Of a stretch of 16,689 nucleotides of DNA, positions 6,888 to 14,490 are shown one piece after another. Numbering within the stretch: the stretch's first letter is position 1; the number at the start of each line of letters is the position of its first letter. The notes under the pieces are model-generated. The model had not been told where the DNA came from. It did not search any database and was given only the letters and a program-made list of their open reading frames with translations. Source of the DNA: CAZZBK01 sp964652155 (GTDB lineage: Bacteria > Planctomycetota > Planctomycetia > Pirellulales > PNKZ01). The stretch covers positions 1 through 16,689 of the forward strand of contig CAZZBK010000129.1 in the NCBI GenBank assembly GCA_964652155.1. The letters run 5' to 3'. A program made the position numbers and the translations under genes.

Positions 6888-9758
6888 TCAGTCCTTCGAG
6901 TAGAGGTCAAGGATTTCGGTTGCACTACGCGCCCCGTCTCGCGGCACTGCGGTTTGCAGCGCGCGCCGGGCCGGGGCGAAATCGGGAACTCCAACGGGGG
7001 CCGTGACGGCGCCGCCGGACTTGAACAAGGGCTGGCCGCCCTCAAGCACTTGACGCTTGATCGTTGGGGTTAAGCGGAACAACGTGAAACCGTAATCGTC
7101 CGGGCCGATTGTCTTCGGCGGCGTCATTGCGCTGACGAGGCCGCGCCCAGGCGTCTCAAGCGACCGCACCTTCACCGGCTTGGCGGACTCTCGGTCAATC
7201 TGGCCAAGCAGCTTGCGGAGGTTCTTCGGGACGATGCCCTCGGTGGCGCTCGTGCCATAGAAGCCCCGCATCCCGTTGGTGTCGCCCGGATTGTAGGAGA
7301 GCACGGTGTCGCCATGCGGGATGGCGATGTACTCAGCATCCGCCTCTGCCGCCTGACGAATAGCCCGACGGAGAGTCGTGTTCACCCATTGGTCAGTGGT
7401 GTTGACAAGGGGATGGCGGGAGATGGGTGACGACAACTGATCCTTGATTTGCTTGAGTTCTGACGCGATCCTGCGCACTTCGTCGAACTTAGAAGGATCA
7501 AGCCGAGCGATCTCCGCAGCCGCCGCCCTAGCCTCGTCTGTCTTGTAATGCCTCTCCCCAGCCTTCGCATATCCTAGAGCGTCTTCGTATGTGCCGTATG
7601 GCCTTGTGAGATCGGCGGCGTACTCACTGAGACCAAGCGTCTTGAGTTGCGAGCGCAGACCATCAGCCTTTGCCGGGTCAGGAAGATCGCGAAGCGACTG
7701 CCCCCAGTCGCTCTGGATCTGGTCGACCGTGAAGACGCTTCCCCCGTCCTTCGGGTTGATCGTCATCGAGGTCATCATGTGGCCGACGATGTTGGGCTCG
7801 GGGAAGTGACCGGTACGGAAATCACGATTCCCCGATGCGGATTTCGTTTTCATCCAGTCAAGCATGCGCTGCCCTTCGGCGCGCGCATCGAACTCGGTCG
7901 CATGAACCACGCTTGTGGTGGCGTCAATGCTGCCAGTATCCCTGTCTACGATGCCCCAAACATAGCCATCGCCGCCATCATACCTGCCAACGACAAGCTT
8001 CTGTCTGTTATAGATCGGCAGATGCAGNNNNNNNNNNNNNNNNNNNNNNNNNNNNNNNNNNNNNNNNNNNNNNNNNNNNNNNNNNNNNNNNNNNNNNNNN
8101 NNNNNNNNNNNNNNNNNNNNNNNNNNNAGCATCTGCTCTGGCGTGCCCTTGGCCTGCTTCAACCCTCGAGCAGATTCAATCAGCGGCGAGTAGTAGCCGA
8201 GCGGATCGAGAGACGTTGGGACAGAAACCGGGGCTGATGTTGGAGGCGCCACCTCATCGAGTAGTTTGTCTATGGGATGGGGAACGTCAGGATCGATGGA
8301 CATCTGACGGCCGCTATCCCCAAATCTCACGATCTGATCGGACTCCGGGACATCGTAGTCACGCCATGGCGCACGGGCACGGCGCTCATCGGCGGACATG
8401 GTACGTCGCTTTTCGACGGTCCTGGATTCCGTCTCCCCAGCCAGCATCTTGTAAGCATCAAATGCTGGTTGACCTTCAAAATCCTGCCTTGCCAGTTCGG
8501 CCCGACGCCAGTCCAGGTCGGCCAACTCGCGGCCGATCGGTGTGCTCAACAATTCGGCTTCGGCCGCATTGGCCGCGTCCCAATTCTTCATCGCCGTGGC
8601 GCCGTTCAACCGCCGGAAGCTATCGAACTCGGCGGGATAGCTTTCCTCAATCTCGCGAATGCGATCCGAGAGGGCCTCGATCTGTGCGTCGTTTCGGTTG
8701 ACCAGATATTCTTTCATCTGGTGCGGACTCCCACCGGCACCAGTACCCTCAATGTCCTGTATTCTATGCTGTATTTCATGCAACGCGACGCGCTGTGGCT
8801 TCGTGATGTGCTCGGTCCGGGTCGGATCATTGAGCCCGTCCAACAGCTCACGCCCCAGCCCTATCGTCTCGCCATGCTGCCATCCACCACGCTCGCCGCT
8901 AGACACAACGTTCATCCTCTTGAGTTCGGGGTATGCCGCGAACAAATCGTCATGCGTCATTAACTGGCCTAGCGTGGCGCGCGGCGTATGCCCTTGCGCA
9001 AGCGGGCCGGCCATCGTCTTGTCGCGCGTGCGCATAACGGCGCCGGTCTCTTTCAAGCCCCCGTCCGGTGTCTCAACGAAATCATCCTTATCCGAAATCT
9101 CGAACCGTGGCTTCTGATCCACACCACGGAACGCACCAGCATAGGGCGTGTCTTTCAGCAACTCGCTCGTCGCCGACCAAATCTCGTCTCGGGATTTGCC
9201 AGCCTTCTCCATCGCCTCAACCATGTCCAGGGCTTGGAGAGGGCGCGGCTCGCCCTTCGCGGCGAGGGTTTCCGCGCCACGGCGACCACCAAAAATGCCG
9301 AAGTCAATTGTGCCTGCAGGCGCCCCGGCCAGAACCCGCGGCACGTTCCCCATCAACCCCGCCCCCGCAACGCTCATCGCGTCGCCGGTCATCTGCTCAA
9401 GCACCTCTGGCTGCATCTGTGACGGGCGCACCATGGGGCCGAGCAGGGGTTGCGTGCGCAGCCCGTCCAGCATCGACTTGAACGGCGCCGAAATCCGGTT
9501 GAACGGCTCAAGACGCCAGCCGTCGTCAAGGCTTGCCATGACATCCGATGCCGACGTCCATGTCGCCGGGTCAGTGCCTACCCGTGTCGGATACCGCGTG
9601 ATCGGAAGCAGTGAGCCGGCATCCGTTGCCCCGCCCTCGGTCGCGAGCTTGCGCGTTGAGGCCGCGAGATTCGCCCGCGCCTCATCGTCTAGGTCTTCCT
9701 CCCCGGGCCACGAGGCGACCGGGGCGCTGTACTGAGATAGCAGGCGATCGATCGACAT
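6888..9758 (-). CDS. Polyvalent-type virion protein with zincin and QIQSDW domains (contains gap)
   Basis: A long protein: 543 residues before and 379 after a 100-N gap; the frame agrees across the placeholder, though gap size is unknown. The ATG (9758) has GAGG five bases upstream. It starts MSIDRLLSQYS, shares an LDDEARANLAA block (23-33) with its upstream neighbour, and has a mostly hydrophilic middle. VALHEIQHRIQDIEG (324-338) holds a zinc-protease HExxH core (His327, Glu328, His331). GETESR (441-446) sits where related phage proteins carry a glutamate third ligand. After the gap come PIYNRQKLVVGRYDGG and DQIQSDW (102-108 of that part), then a long helical stretch and DAEYIAIPHGD, typical of large polyvalent proteins that phages and plasmids are thought to send into the new host with their DNA. 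The C-terminus has FKSGGAV. Likely an internal, ejected, possibly proteolytic protein; substrate unknown. Confidence 0.75.
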   Translation of the reverse strand: MSIDRLLSQYSAPVASWPGEEDLDDEARANLAASTRKLATEGGATDAGSLLPITRYPTRVGTDPATWTSASDVMASLDDGWRLEPFNRISAPFKSMLDGLRTQPLLGPMVRPSQMQPEVLEQMTGDAMSVAGAGLMGNVPRVLAGAPAGTIDFGIFGGRRGAETLAAKGEPRPLQALDMVEAMEKAGKSRDEIWSATSELLKDTPYAGAFRGVDQKPRFEISDKDDFVETPDGGLKETGAVMRTRDKTMAGPLAQGHTPRATLGQLMTHDDLFAAYPELKRMNVVSSGERGGWQHGETIGLGRELLDGLNDPTRTEHITKPQRVALHEIQHRIQDIEGTGAGGSPHQMKEYLVNRNDAQIEALSDRIREIEESYPAEFDSFRRLNGATAMKNWDAANAAEAELLSTPIGRELADLDWRRAELARQDFEGQPAFDAYKMLAGETESRTVEKRRTMSADERRARAPWRDYDVPESDQIVRFGDSGRQMSIDPDVPHPIDKLLDEVAPPTSAPVSVPTSLDPLGYYSPLIESARGLKQAKGTPEQMXXXXXXXXXXXXXXXXXXXXXXXXXXXXXXXXXXLHLPIYNRQKLVVGRYDGGDGYVWGIVDRDTGSIDATTSVVHATEFDARAEGQRMLDWMKTKSASGNRDFRTGHFPEPNIVGHMMTSMTINPKDGGSVFTVDQIQSDWGQSLRDLPDPAKADGLRSQLKTLGLSEYAADLTRPYGTYEDALGYAKAGERHYKTDEARAAAAEIARLDPSKFDEVRRIASELKQIKDQLSSPISRHPLVNTTDQWVNTTLRRAIRQAAEADAEYIAIPHGDTVLSYNPGDTNGMRGFYGTSATEGIVPKNLRKLLGQIDRESAKPVKVRSLETPGRGLVSAMTPPKTIGPDDYGFTLFRLTPTIKRQVLEGGQPLFKSGGAVTAPVGVPDFAPARRALQTAVPRDGARSATEILDLYSKD
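8028..8127. other. Assembly gap (100 N) within the polyvalent protein gene
   Basis: A placeholder of unknown true length. The two edges carry an 8-base inverted repeat (GCAGATGC at 8018-8025 and GCATCTGC at 8129-8136), which may have contributed to the break. Confidence 0.95.
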
Positions 9759-9770
9759 GGCGACCTCAAT

Positions 9771-9870
9771 NNNNNNNNNNNNNNNNNNNNNNNNNNNNNN
9801 NNNNNNNNNNNNNNNNNNNNNNNNNNNNNNNNNNNNNNNNNNNNNNNNNNNNNNNNNNNNNNNNNNNNNN
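9771..9870. other. Assembly gap (100 N) between two virion genes
   Basis: A placeholder of unknown length that hides the C-terminus of the proline-rich protein and possibly a whole further gene. The next gene starts only 12 bases past its left edge. Confidence 0.95.
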
Positions 9871-10883
9871 AGCGCCGCTGGCTTGTCTCCCGTGGCCGCC
9901 AATTTCCGCGCCATGCTCAGATCGCGCATGGCGCCGCCCAAGCGCGGGTGCAACAGCCCCAGGGCTATACCGAGTTGCGGCAGCGTTGACGGCGGGTTCT
10001 CAGCGTAGCCCTTCCACGGCCGTGCAGCCCATGCTCGGTCAAGCAGGCCGGGCGCCGGCGGCTCATCGTATTGACCAAGGGCATCGTCTACACCGCCGCC
10101 ATCTGCGCGGCCCACCGCATCCACGAACGGATTATGCCCAAGTCCCAACAGCGTCGCCGCATTCATCAGAACCGCCCGACGTGCCTCGTCACTCATCCCG
10201 GACATCCGGGGCGTTGGTCCGTGCAGCGTAGCTCCGAACGTCTCAAGGGCATCGGCAAGCGAACCCGCATCGCTCGGCATGCGCCCCCACTCGGCTGGAT
10301 ATGGCTGCGCCGCAAGGTTGCCCCGTGCCTCGTCATCAAGCAGAACGTTGCGATGGTGTTCCTTGTCGGCCGCATCCCATGCGGGCCGAACACCTCCGCC
10401 ATCCGCCATCCCCGGCATCATCGCGACGTTGATACCTGACATCAGTTGCGGTGGGGTCGGCTGTGCTGGCGGCGGCACGGGCTGATCCGCGCCCATCAGC
10501 ATGGGCGCCGGCGGGGGCTGTGCCCGCGGCGCCTGCATCTCCGGCTGCATCAGCATCGGCGGCATCGCGGCAACATTGGGCCCGCCCGCGAACGGGCCCG
10601 ACAATCCCGAGGGTGGCACGGGCTGCCCCGGCGGCACGCTCGGTGCTGTCTGGTTCGTGCCAGGGGGTGCCTGATAGGGCGGAGCTCCGGGCTGCGCTAC
10701 GTCATACGGTGACACCGGACTCCCGGTCATTGCCGGCGCAGGCTGCCACCCCGTGCCGGGAGGTGACGCGGCTGCGCTTGGTTGGTTGAACGACCCATTC
10801 CAAAGGCTGCCGCCAGCGGCATAGCCCGGCCCGGGCGGCTTGCCACTATAATGACCGAGCATGCGGTCGATCTCACTCGACAT
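9871..10883 (-). CDS. Proline-rich putative internal virion protein (C-terminus lost in gap)
   Basis: 337 residues from the ATG to the edge of a gap. It begins MSSEIDRMLGHYSG, then YAAGGSL (21-27). Residues about 35-145 are very rich in Pro, Gln, Ala and Met, so probably disordered. Two ADGGGV motifs lie at 160-165 and 260-265. A block LDDEARGNLAA (182-192) followed by DAGSL (205-209) recurs with the same spacing in the downstream protein. The end is a helical, Leu/Ala/Arg-rich stretch (300-330) running into the gap. The ATG follows the portal stop by 14 bases, with GAGGGGG as ribosome site, so it is cotranscribed with portal. Function not recognised; position after portal and disorder suggest an internal, ejected or tail-associated component. 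Confidence 0.7.
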
Positions 10884-10897
10884 GCGTCACCCCCTCG

Positions 10898-13744
10898 TCA
10901 TGAGTGGAGAAAGCGTTGGAACGCTGCATCGTCGGACTGTTGGATCTGCCTCGCCAGCGCGAGCGCACGCTCGATAGAATCGTCAACGCCACGGAGTGCC
11001 GGCGCCGCGCCGCCGCCCGAGCGGGATGCGACGGGGCCGGGAATGCGCACGGCGAACGACGGTATCCGCGACGTATCGGGATCAACCGGCATTAGGCGGC
11101 TGATCTCAGATAGAGTGACCGGGCGGTTCGGAACGGGCTTCATCAACTCGCCGAACCCGACACGAACTTGGTTGAGCGCCATCATTGCTGGGTGATGCCG
11201 TTCGCCGGTGCGATCCTCAACATTGGCGCTCTGGCGGCCGGGCCAACGACGCGCCGACTCGCCTTCATCGTCGCCCTCAACACGGCCGCCGGCGCCCATG
11301 CCCTCAGAGTTTCCGGGGTTGTTCTTCGCGGGCGACAGGAACTCGTCCATCTGATCGAGTTGCTCATCGACGAGGGCGTCCGAGCCCGGGTGCACGGCGA
11401 TCGCCTGCGCGAGCTTGAGCGTCTCAACCGTCTCTTTCGATTCGCGGTCGAGTTGCGCGTTGGCATTCTTGAATGCCAGCTCGGCATCCTTCTGGTCGAC
11501 CTTGCGCCGCTCGATCGCAAGCTTCGCCGCGTCGATCGCGCTGAGCCCGGCGGGTTGTTCAGGCACCTCATTGCCGTTCGCAAGATTGGCCGCCGCGGCA
11601 GCCGTTGCCGCGATCTTCGTCATCTCGACGGTTTCTTTGAGCGCCCGATCGGCCTCGGCGTTCTTGGCCGACAAATCGACCTTGGCCGCGTCGATCTGGG
11701 CTTTCTGCTCAAGCACCGCGACCTTGCGCGCCTCAAGATCAAGGACCGGGTTCGGCTGCGCCGCCATCGGCGGAGCGAGCAGCGAGTTGAAATCCTCGTC
11801 GCTCATCTTGAACATTTGCTTGAACACGAAACGGTCGACCTTCACCGGATCATACGCCGGGTTACCCGTCGTCGACTGCTTCAGGCCAGTCGCCATGAGG
11901 TTGCGATGCATGTCGCTCGGGACGTTAGGGTCAGCCATCGGCTGAATATCACAATTGTCGAGCGCACGCTTGAATTTCTCAACGCGTGCTGCCCTTGCCG
12001 CGTCGTCTTGAGCATTTCCCAACGCGGGCCTGCGGTTTCCGCGCCACAGTGACTCCGGGTCCGCCTTGAACAGTTTCGTGAGCAGCCGAAACTCCTCGCT
12101 CTGCGCGGCGTGCAGCGCCTTGTGCACCGAGCCCTCGACTTTCGTCGCCTGCTCGATCATCGCCAGTGTCGTGCCGACCGGCGCATCCTGCTTGCCCTCG
12201 CCCACGGGAACATCCGCCGTGCCGCCGAGCCGTTGCGCAACGCCGCGGGTCTGCTCGATGAGGTTGACGACATTGGCGCTCACGTCCTTGAACGGCATGC
12301 CCATCACGGCCTGCTGGATCGGGAGCCCGCCGGTATCAATTTCCGCAACGCCTCCGGGCGGCACCGAAATCTGATTATTGACTTGCCGCCCCGTTCCCTT
12401 GGCCTTGAGCAGTCCCGGGTAGTTGCTCATCATCCCGTTATCGATGGATATGCGGAGCAGGGCTGTCAGGGCCGAGGCCATGTTGCCGAGCATCTGCCCG
12501 AGACCGCAGCCGTAGATGCGCGAGATGCCCGTCGAGTACGGGAACAGAACGAACGGGATCAGCGGCGGCCGATAGGCGCCGTCCGCCTCGTCGTCGTGGT
12601 CGGGGTCCCAGTTGCGGCGGATTTCGAGCACCTGCCGCGAGGTCTCATCGATCGTCACGCGGTAGGGGAGCGGAAGCCCGGTTTCCTCGCCGTCCTTCTC
12701 GTGCTTGTAGCCGCGGAGGTCGAGTTTGCAGTAGCACTCGTAGATCGTATATTCCTGGTCCTCGATGCGCTGCGGCGTGGCCGCCTTGCCGTCAATGGCC
12801 GCGATCTTGGCGGCGACCGGATTGGCCTGGCTCGTGATCGGATCCGTCAGCGTGACGTCCCGATAGACGCCCTCGATCTGCATGGCCAGCATGATGTCGC
12901 GGGCCATCTTGACCTCATGCGTCACCCGCGCGGCGTTCTTGAGATCGGTGGCGCTCGACGGAACGATCAGGTCCGACCCGTCGACGTACTCGCTCACCGG
13001 GCGCTTGCGCAGCGGGCAACGATAGACCTTCTTGAACGTACCGCTAGAAAGCCCCGTCCACCACAGCATGTAGCGCGTATCGGGGTAATACTCGCTCGCC
13101 GTCGTCGTCAGGTAGTAGTTGAGATCCTTCTGGAGCGCGTTGGCGAGCGGATCGGTTTCGAGCTTGTTGTCGCTGAAGTTGACCACCTTCACCGGGCCCG
13201 CGCTAGGGCAAAGCTCGGCGTAGGCGTTGGCGCGGAAGCGCTCGACGGCCTCGAGCAGAATTGGGTCTTTCACGACAGACGTAGCGATCCCAAGCGATGA
13301 GCGCGTGACGTCCGACTTCGGCTCCTCAAGCTTGAGCCCAAGCTGGTCGATCGCCTTGGCGCGCATCCGCTCCCACTCGGTACGATCGCCCTTGTCGGCG
13401 GCAATCGCGTCGAGAAGCTCGTTGGCGATCCGGTTGAGTTCGAGCGCATCCACCTTATCGGCGAGGTTCTCGTCGAACTCGCCGTCGCCGTCGTCATCGT
13501 TCGCCGCGTCATCGCGCAAGAGCGCGCCGGTGGGGTCGATCGTGATCGACCCGTCCGCGTGCTCGACCTCGACGCCGCCCGTCGCCGGGTCGACCGATAT
13601 TGTCTCATCGGAGACGACAGGGGCCTCGGGGATCTGGATCACGTCCGGCGGCATCATCGGCATGCCACCGTCGGCAAGCGCTTGGACAGCCTTCTTCGGA
13701 CGGCCGCGCTTGCGCGGGGCCGCCTGTGCGGTATTCCTGGCCAT
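10898..13744 (-). CDS. Portal protein, P22-like, with long C-terminal extension
   Basis: 948 residues forming the probable DNA-entry ring at one vertex of the head. The N-terminus (1-95) is basic then acidic: RKRGRPKKA (11-19) and a run of Asp (78-93). The core from about 100 to 660 matches my memory of large P22-type portals in environmental phages: EEPKSDVTRSSLGIATSVVK (140-159), the VERFRANAYAELCP helix (167-180), YYPDTRYMLWWTGLSSGTFK (219-238), FVLFPYSTGISRIYGCGLG (398-416) and the GTTLAMIEQATKVEGSVHKAL helix (524-544). After about 665 comes a coiled-coil segment with two related helices (684-780), then a flexible tail and a C-terminal helix. P22 gp1 is 725 residues, so this one is long. 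The ATG at 13744 has AGGAGG five bases before it; longer in-frame starts lack this. Confidence 0.85.
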   Translation of the reverse strand: MARNTAQAAPRKRGRPKKAVQALADGGMPMMPPDVIQIPEAPVVSDETISVDPATGGVEVEHADGSITIDPTGALLRDDAANDDDGDGEFDENLADKVDALELNRIANELLDAIAADKGDRTEWERMRAKAIDQLGLKLEEPKSDVTRSSLGIATSVVKDPILLEAVERFRANAYAELCPSAGPVKVVNFSDNKLETDPLANALQKDLNYYLTTTASEYYPDTRYMLWWTGLSSGTFKKVYRCPLRKRPVSEYVDGSDLIVPSSATDLKNAARVTHEVKMARDIMLAMQIEGVYRDVTLTDPITSQANPVAAKIAAIDGKAATPQRIEDQEYTIYECYCKLDLRGYKHEKDGEETGLPLPYRVTIDETSRQVLEIRRNWDPDHDDEADGAYRPPLIPFVLFPYSTGISRIYGCGLGQMLGNMASALTALLRISIDNGMMSNYPGLLKAKGTGRQVNNQISVPPGGVAEIDTGGLPIQQAVMGMPFKDVSANVVNLIEQTRGVAQRLGGTADVPVGEGKQDAPVGTTLAMIEQATKVEGSVHKALHAAQSEEFRLLTKLFKADPESLWRGNRRPALGNAQDDAARAARVEKFKRALDNCDIQPMADPNVPSDMHRNLMATGLKQSTTGNPAYDPVKVDRFVFKQMFKMSDEDFNSLLAPPMAAQPNPVLDLEARKVAVLEQKAQIDAAKVDLSAKNAEADRALKETVEMTKIAATAAAAANLANGNEVPEQPAGLSAIDAAKLAIERRKVDQKDAELAFKNANAQLDRESKETVETLKLAQAIAVHPGSDALVDEQLDQMDEFLSPAKNNPGNSEGMGAGGRVEGDDEGESARRWPGRQSANVEDRTGERHHPAMMALNQVRVGFGELMKPVPNRPVTLSEISRLMPVDPDTSRIPSFAVRIPGPVASRSGGGAAPALRGVDDSIERALALARQIQQSDDAAFQRFLHS

Positions 13745-13780
13745 TGCGGCCTCCTGTTTCAGGGATGTGAGAGAACGACC

Positions 13781-14077
13781 ATGGCAACGAACCCTTTGGC
13801 TCAGTTCCACGGCGAGCTATTGGCGCTACAGATTGTCGTGCAGCGGCTACTTGGTCAGATGGCGATCGCGACGGGCCATCCGGTGCGGGAGGTCATGCGG
13901 GCCGAGCATAGGCAGGCCTCGAACGAGCTCGCCGCGTCGACGATCATTCAGCCCGATCCGGCAATCGCGGCGGAGATACTGGATCACGCCCAGGCGATGC
14001 TGGATGACATCTATTCGGTGGCGGCTGGCACCCACATCCGGGTGGCGGGGACACCTCGCAAACCCTCGGGCGGCTGA
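13781..14077 (+). CDS. Small plus-strand protein of unknown function
   Basis: The only convincing plus-strand gene here, 98 residues. It begins MATNPLAQFHGELLALQIVV and looks like a compact helical protein: an amphipathic helix (1-28), REVMRAEHRQASNELAAS (37-54), then PAIAAEILDHAQAMLDDIYS (60-79) and a basic tail. It fills a space where the minus strand has no gene. The ribosome site is weak (GAGAGAA upstream). It lies head-to-head with the portal gene, with only 36 bases between the two starts. I recognise no family. A small regulator or an antisense-positioned accessory gene is conceivable; an accidental ORF is the alternative, though composition argues against it. Confidence 0.6.
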   Translation: MATNPLAQFHGELLALQIVVQRLLGQMAIATGHPVREVMRAEHRQASNELAASTIIQPDPAIAAEILDHAQAMLDDIYSVAAGTHIRVAGTPRKPSGG

Positions 14078-14123
14078 GGCTTACGTCCTGGACGATCGGC
14101 GTCCATGTCATGGCGGTTGTCCT

Positions 14124-14154
14124 AAAGAAAAAGGGCGCCCATTGAAGGCGCCCC
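14124..14154 (-). terminator. Rho-independent terminator
   Basis: On the minus strand a perfect 7-bp stem (GGGCGCC at 14147-14153 pairing with GGCGCCC at 14133-14139, 7-base loop) runs straight into a T-rich tract, TTTTTCTTT (14124-14132). It lies about 30 bases beyond the stop of the small gene at 14183. On the plus strand no T-run follows, so it should act on the terminase transcript only. Confidence 0.8.
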
Positions 14155-14182
14155 GGTTCAACACGTTTCGGTCAGACTGACT

Positions 14183-14431
14183 TCAGTTCGCCCGCTGTTC
14201 CGCGCCGTTGCCATTGCCGGCGTGGGCCTGGATCGCCCCCTGCTGCATCTTCTGGATTTGGAGCAGGTATGGCACGAGCCGCTCGATGTGCGACAGCACG
14301 TCAGGCACGCTGATCCCCATGGCGTTGTTGTTGTGCAGATACCCCAACACCTCCTGCAGACCGCGCTGCACCGCGCCGATCGCGTCGGACGGCGACATCA
14401 CAATGGTCTCTAGGTCCTTCGTCTCGGACAT
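14183..14431 (-). CDS. Small helical phage protein after terminase
   Basis: 82 residues, mostly helical: SPSDAIGAVQRGLQEVLGYL (13-32), then VPDVLSHIERLVPYLLQIQK (42-61), with a Gly/Asn-rich tail. I chose the second of two adjacent ATGs (14431; the other is 14434) because AAGGGGG then lies at good spacing; an in-frame TTG further upstream is less likely. It follows terminase by 59 bases and is the last gene before the terminator. No family recognised. Position between terminase and portal is often held by small packaging or head-tail accessory proteins, but that is only context. Confidence 0.6.
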   Translation of the reverse strand: MSETKDLETIVMSPSDAIGAVQRGLQEVLGYLHNNNAMGISVPDVLSHIERLVPYLLQIQKMQQGAIQAHAGNGNGAEQRAN

Positions 14432-14490
14432 CATCGTCCCCCTTATCAACGCGCTTGCACACTATATTGCCGCCCCTTACCTGATTTGCG

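Noticed and set aside
6888..10883. A single 1331-residue protein read through two N gaps
   Set aside because: The gaps are placeholders of unknown length, and an ATG with a good GAGG ribosome site at 9758 starts a new protein whose N-terminus resembles that of the upstream gene. Two genes are more likely.
12110..13300. 396-residue plus-strand open frame opposite portal
   Set aside because: Antisense frame of GC-rich DNA; portal on the minus strand is strongly supported.
13559..13780. Upstream extension of the plus-strand gene at 13781
   Set aside because: It would run through the portal start and its ribosome site; the ATG at 13781 gives the natural protein.
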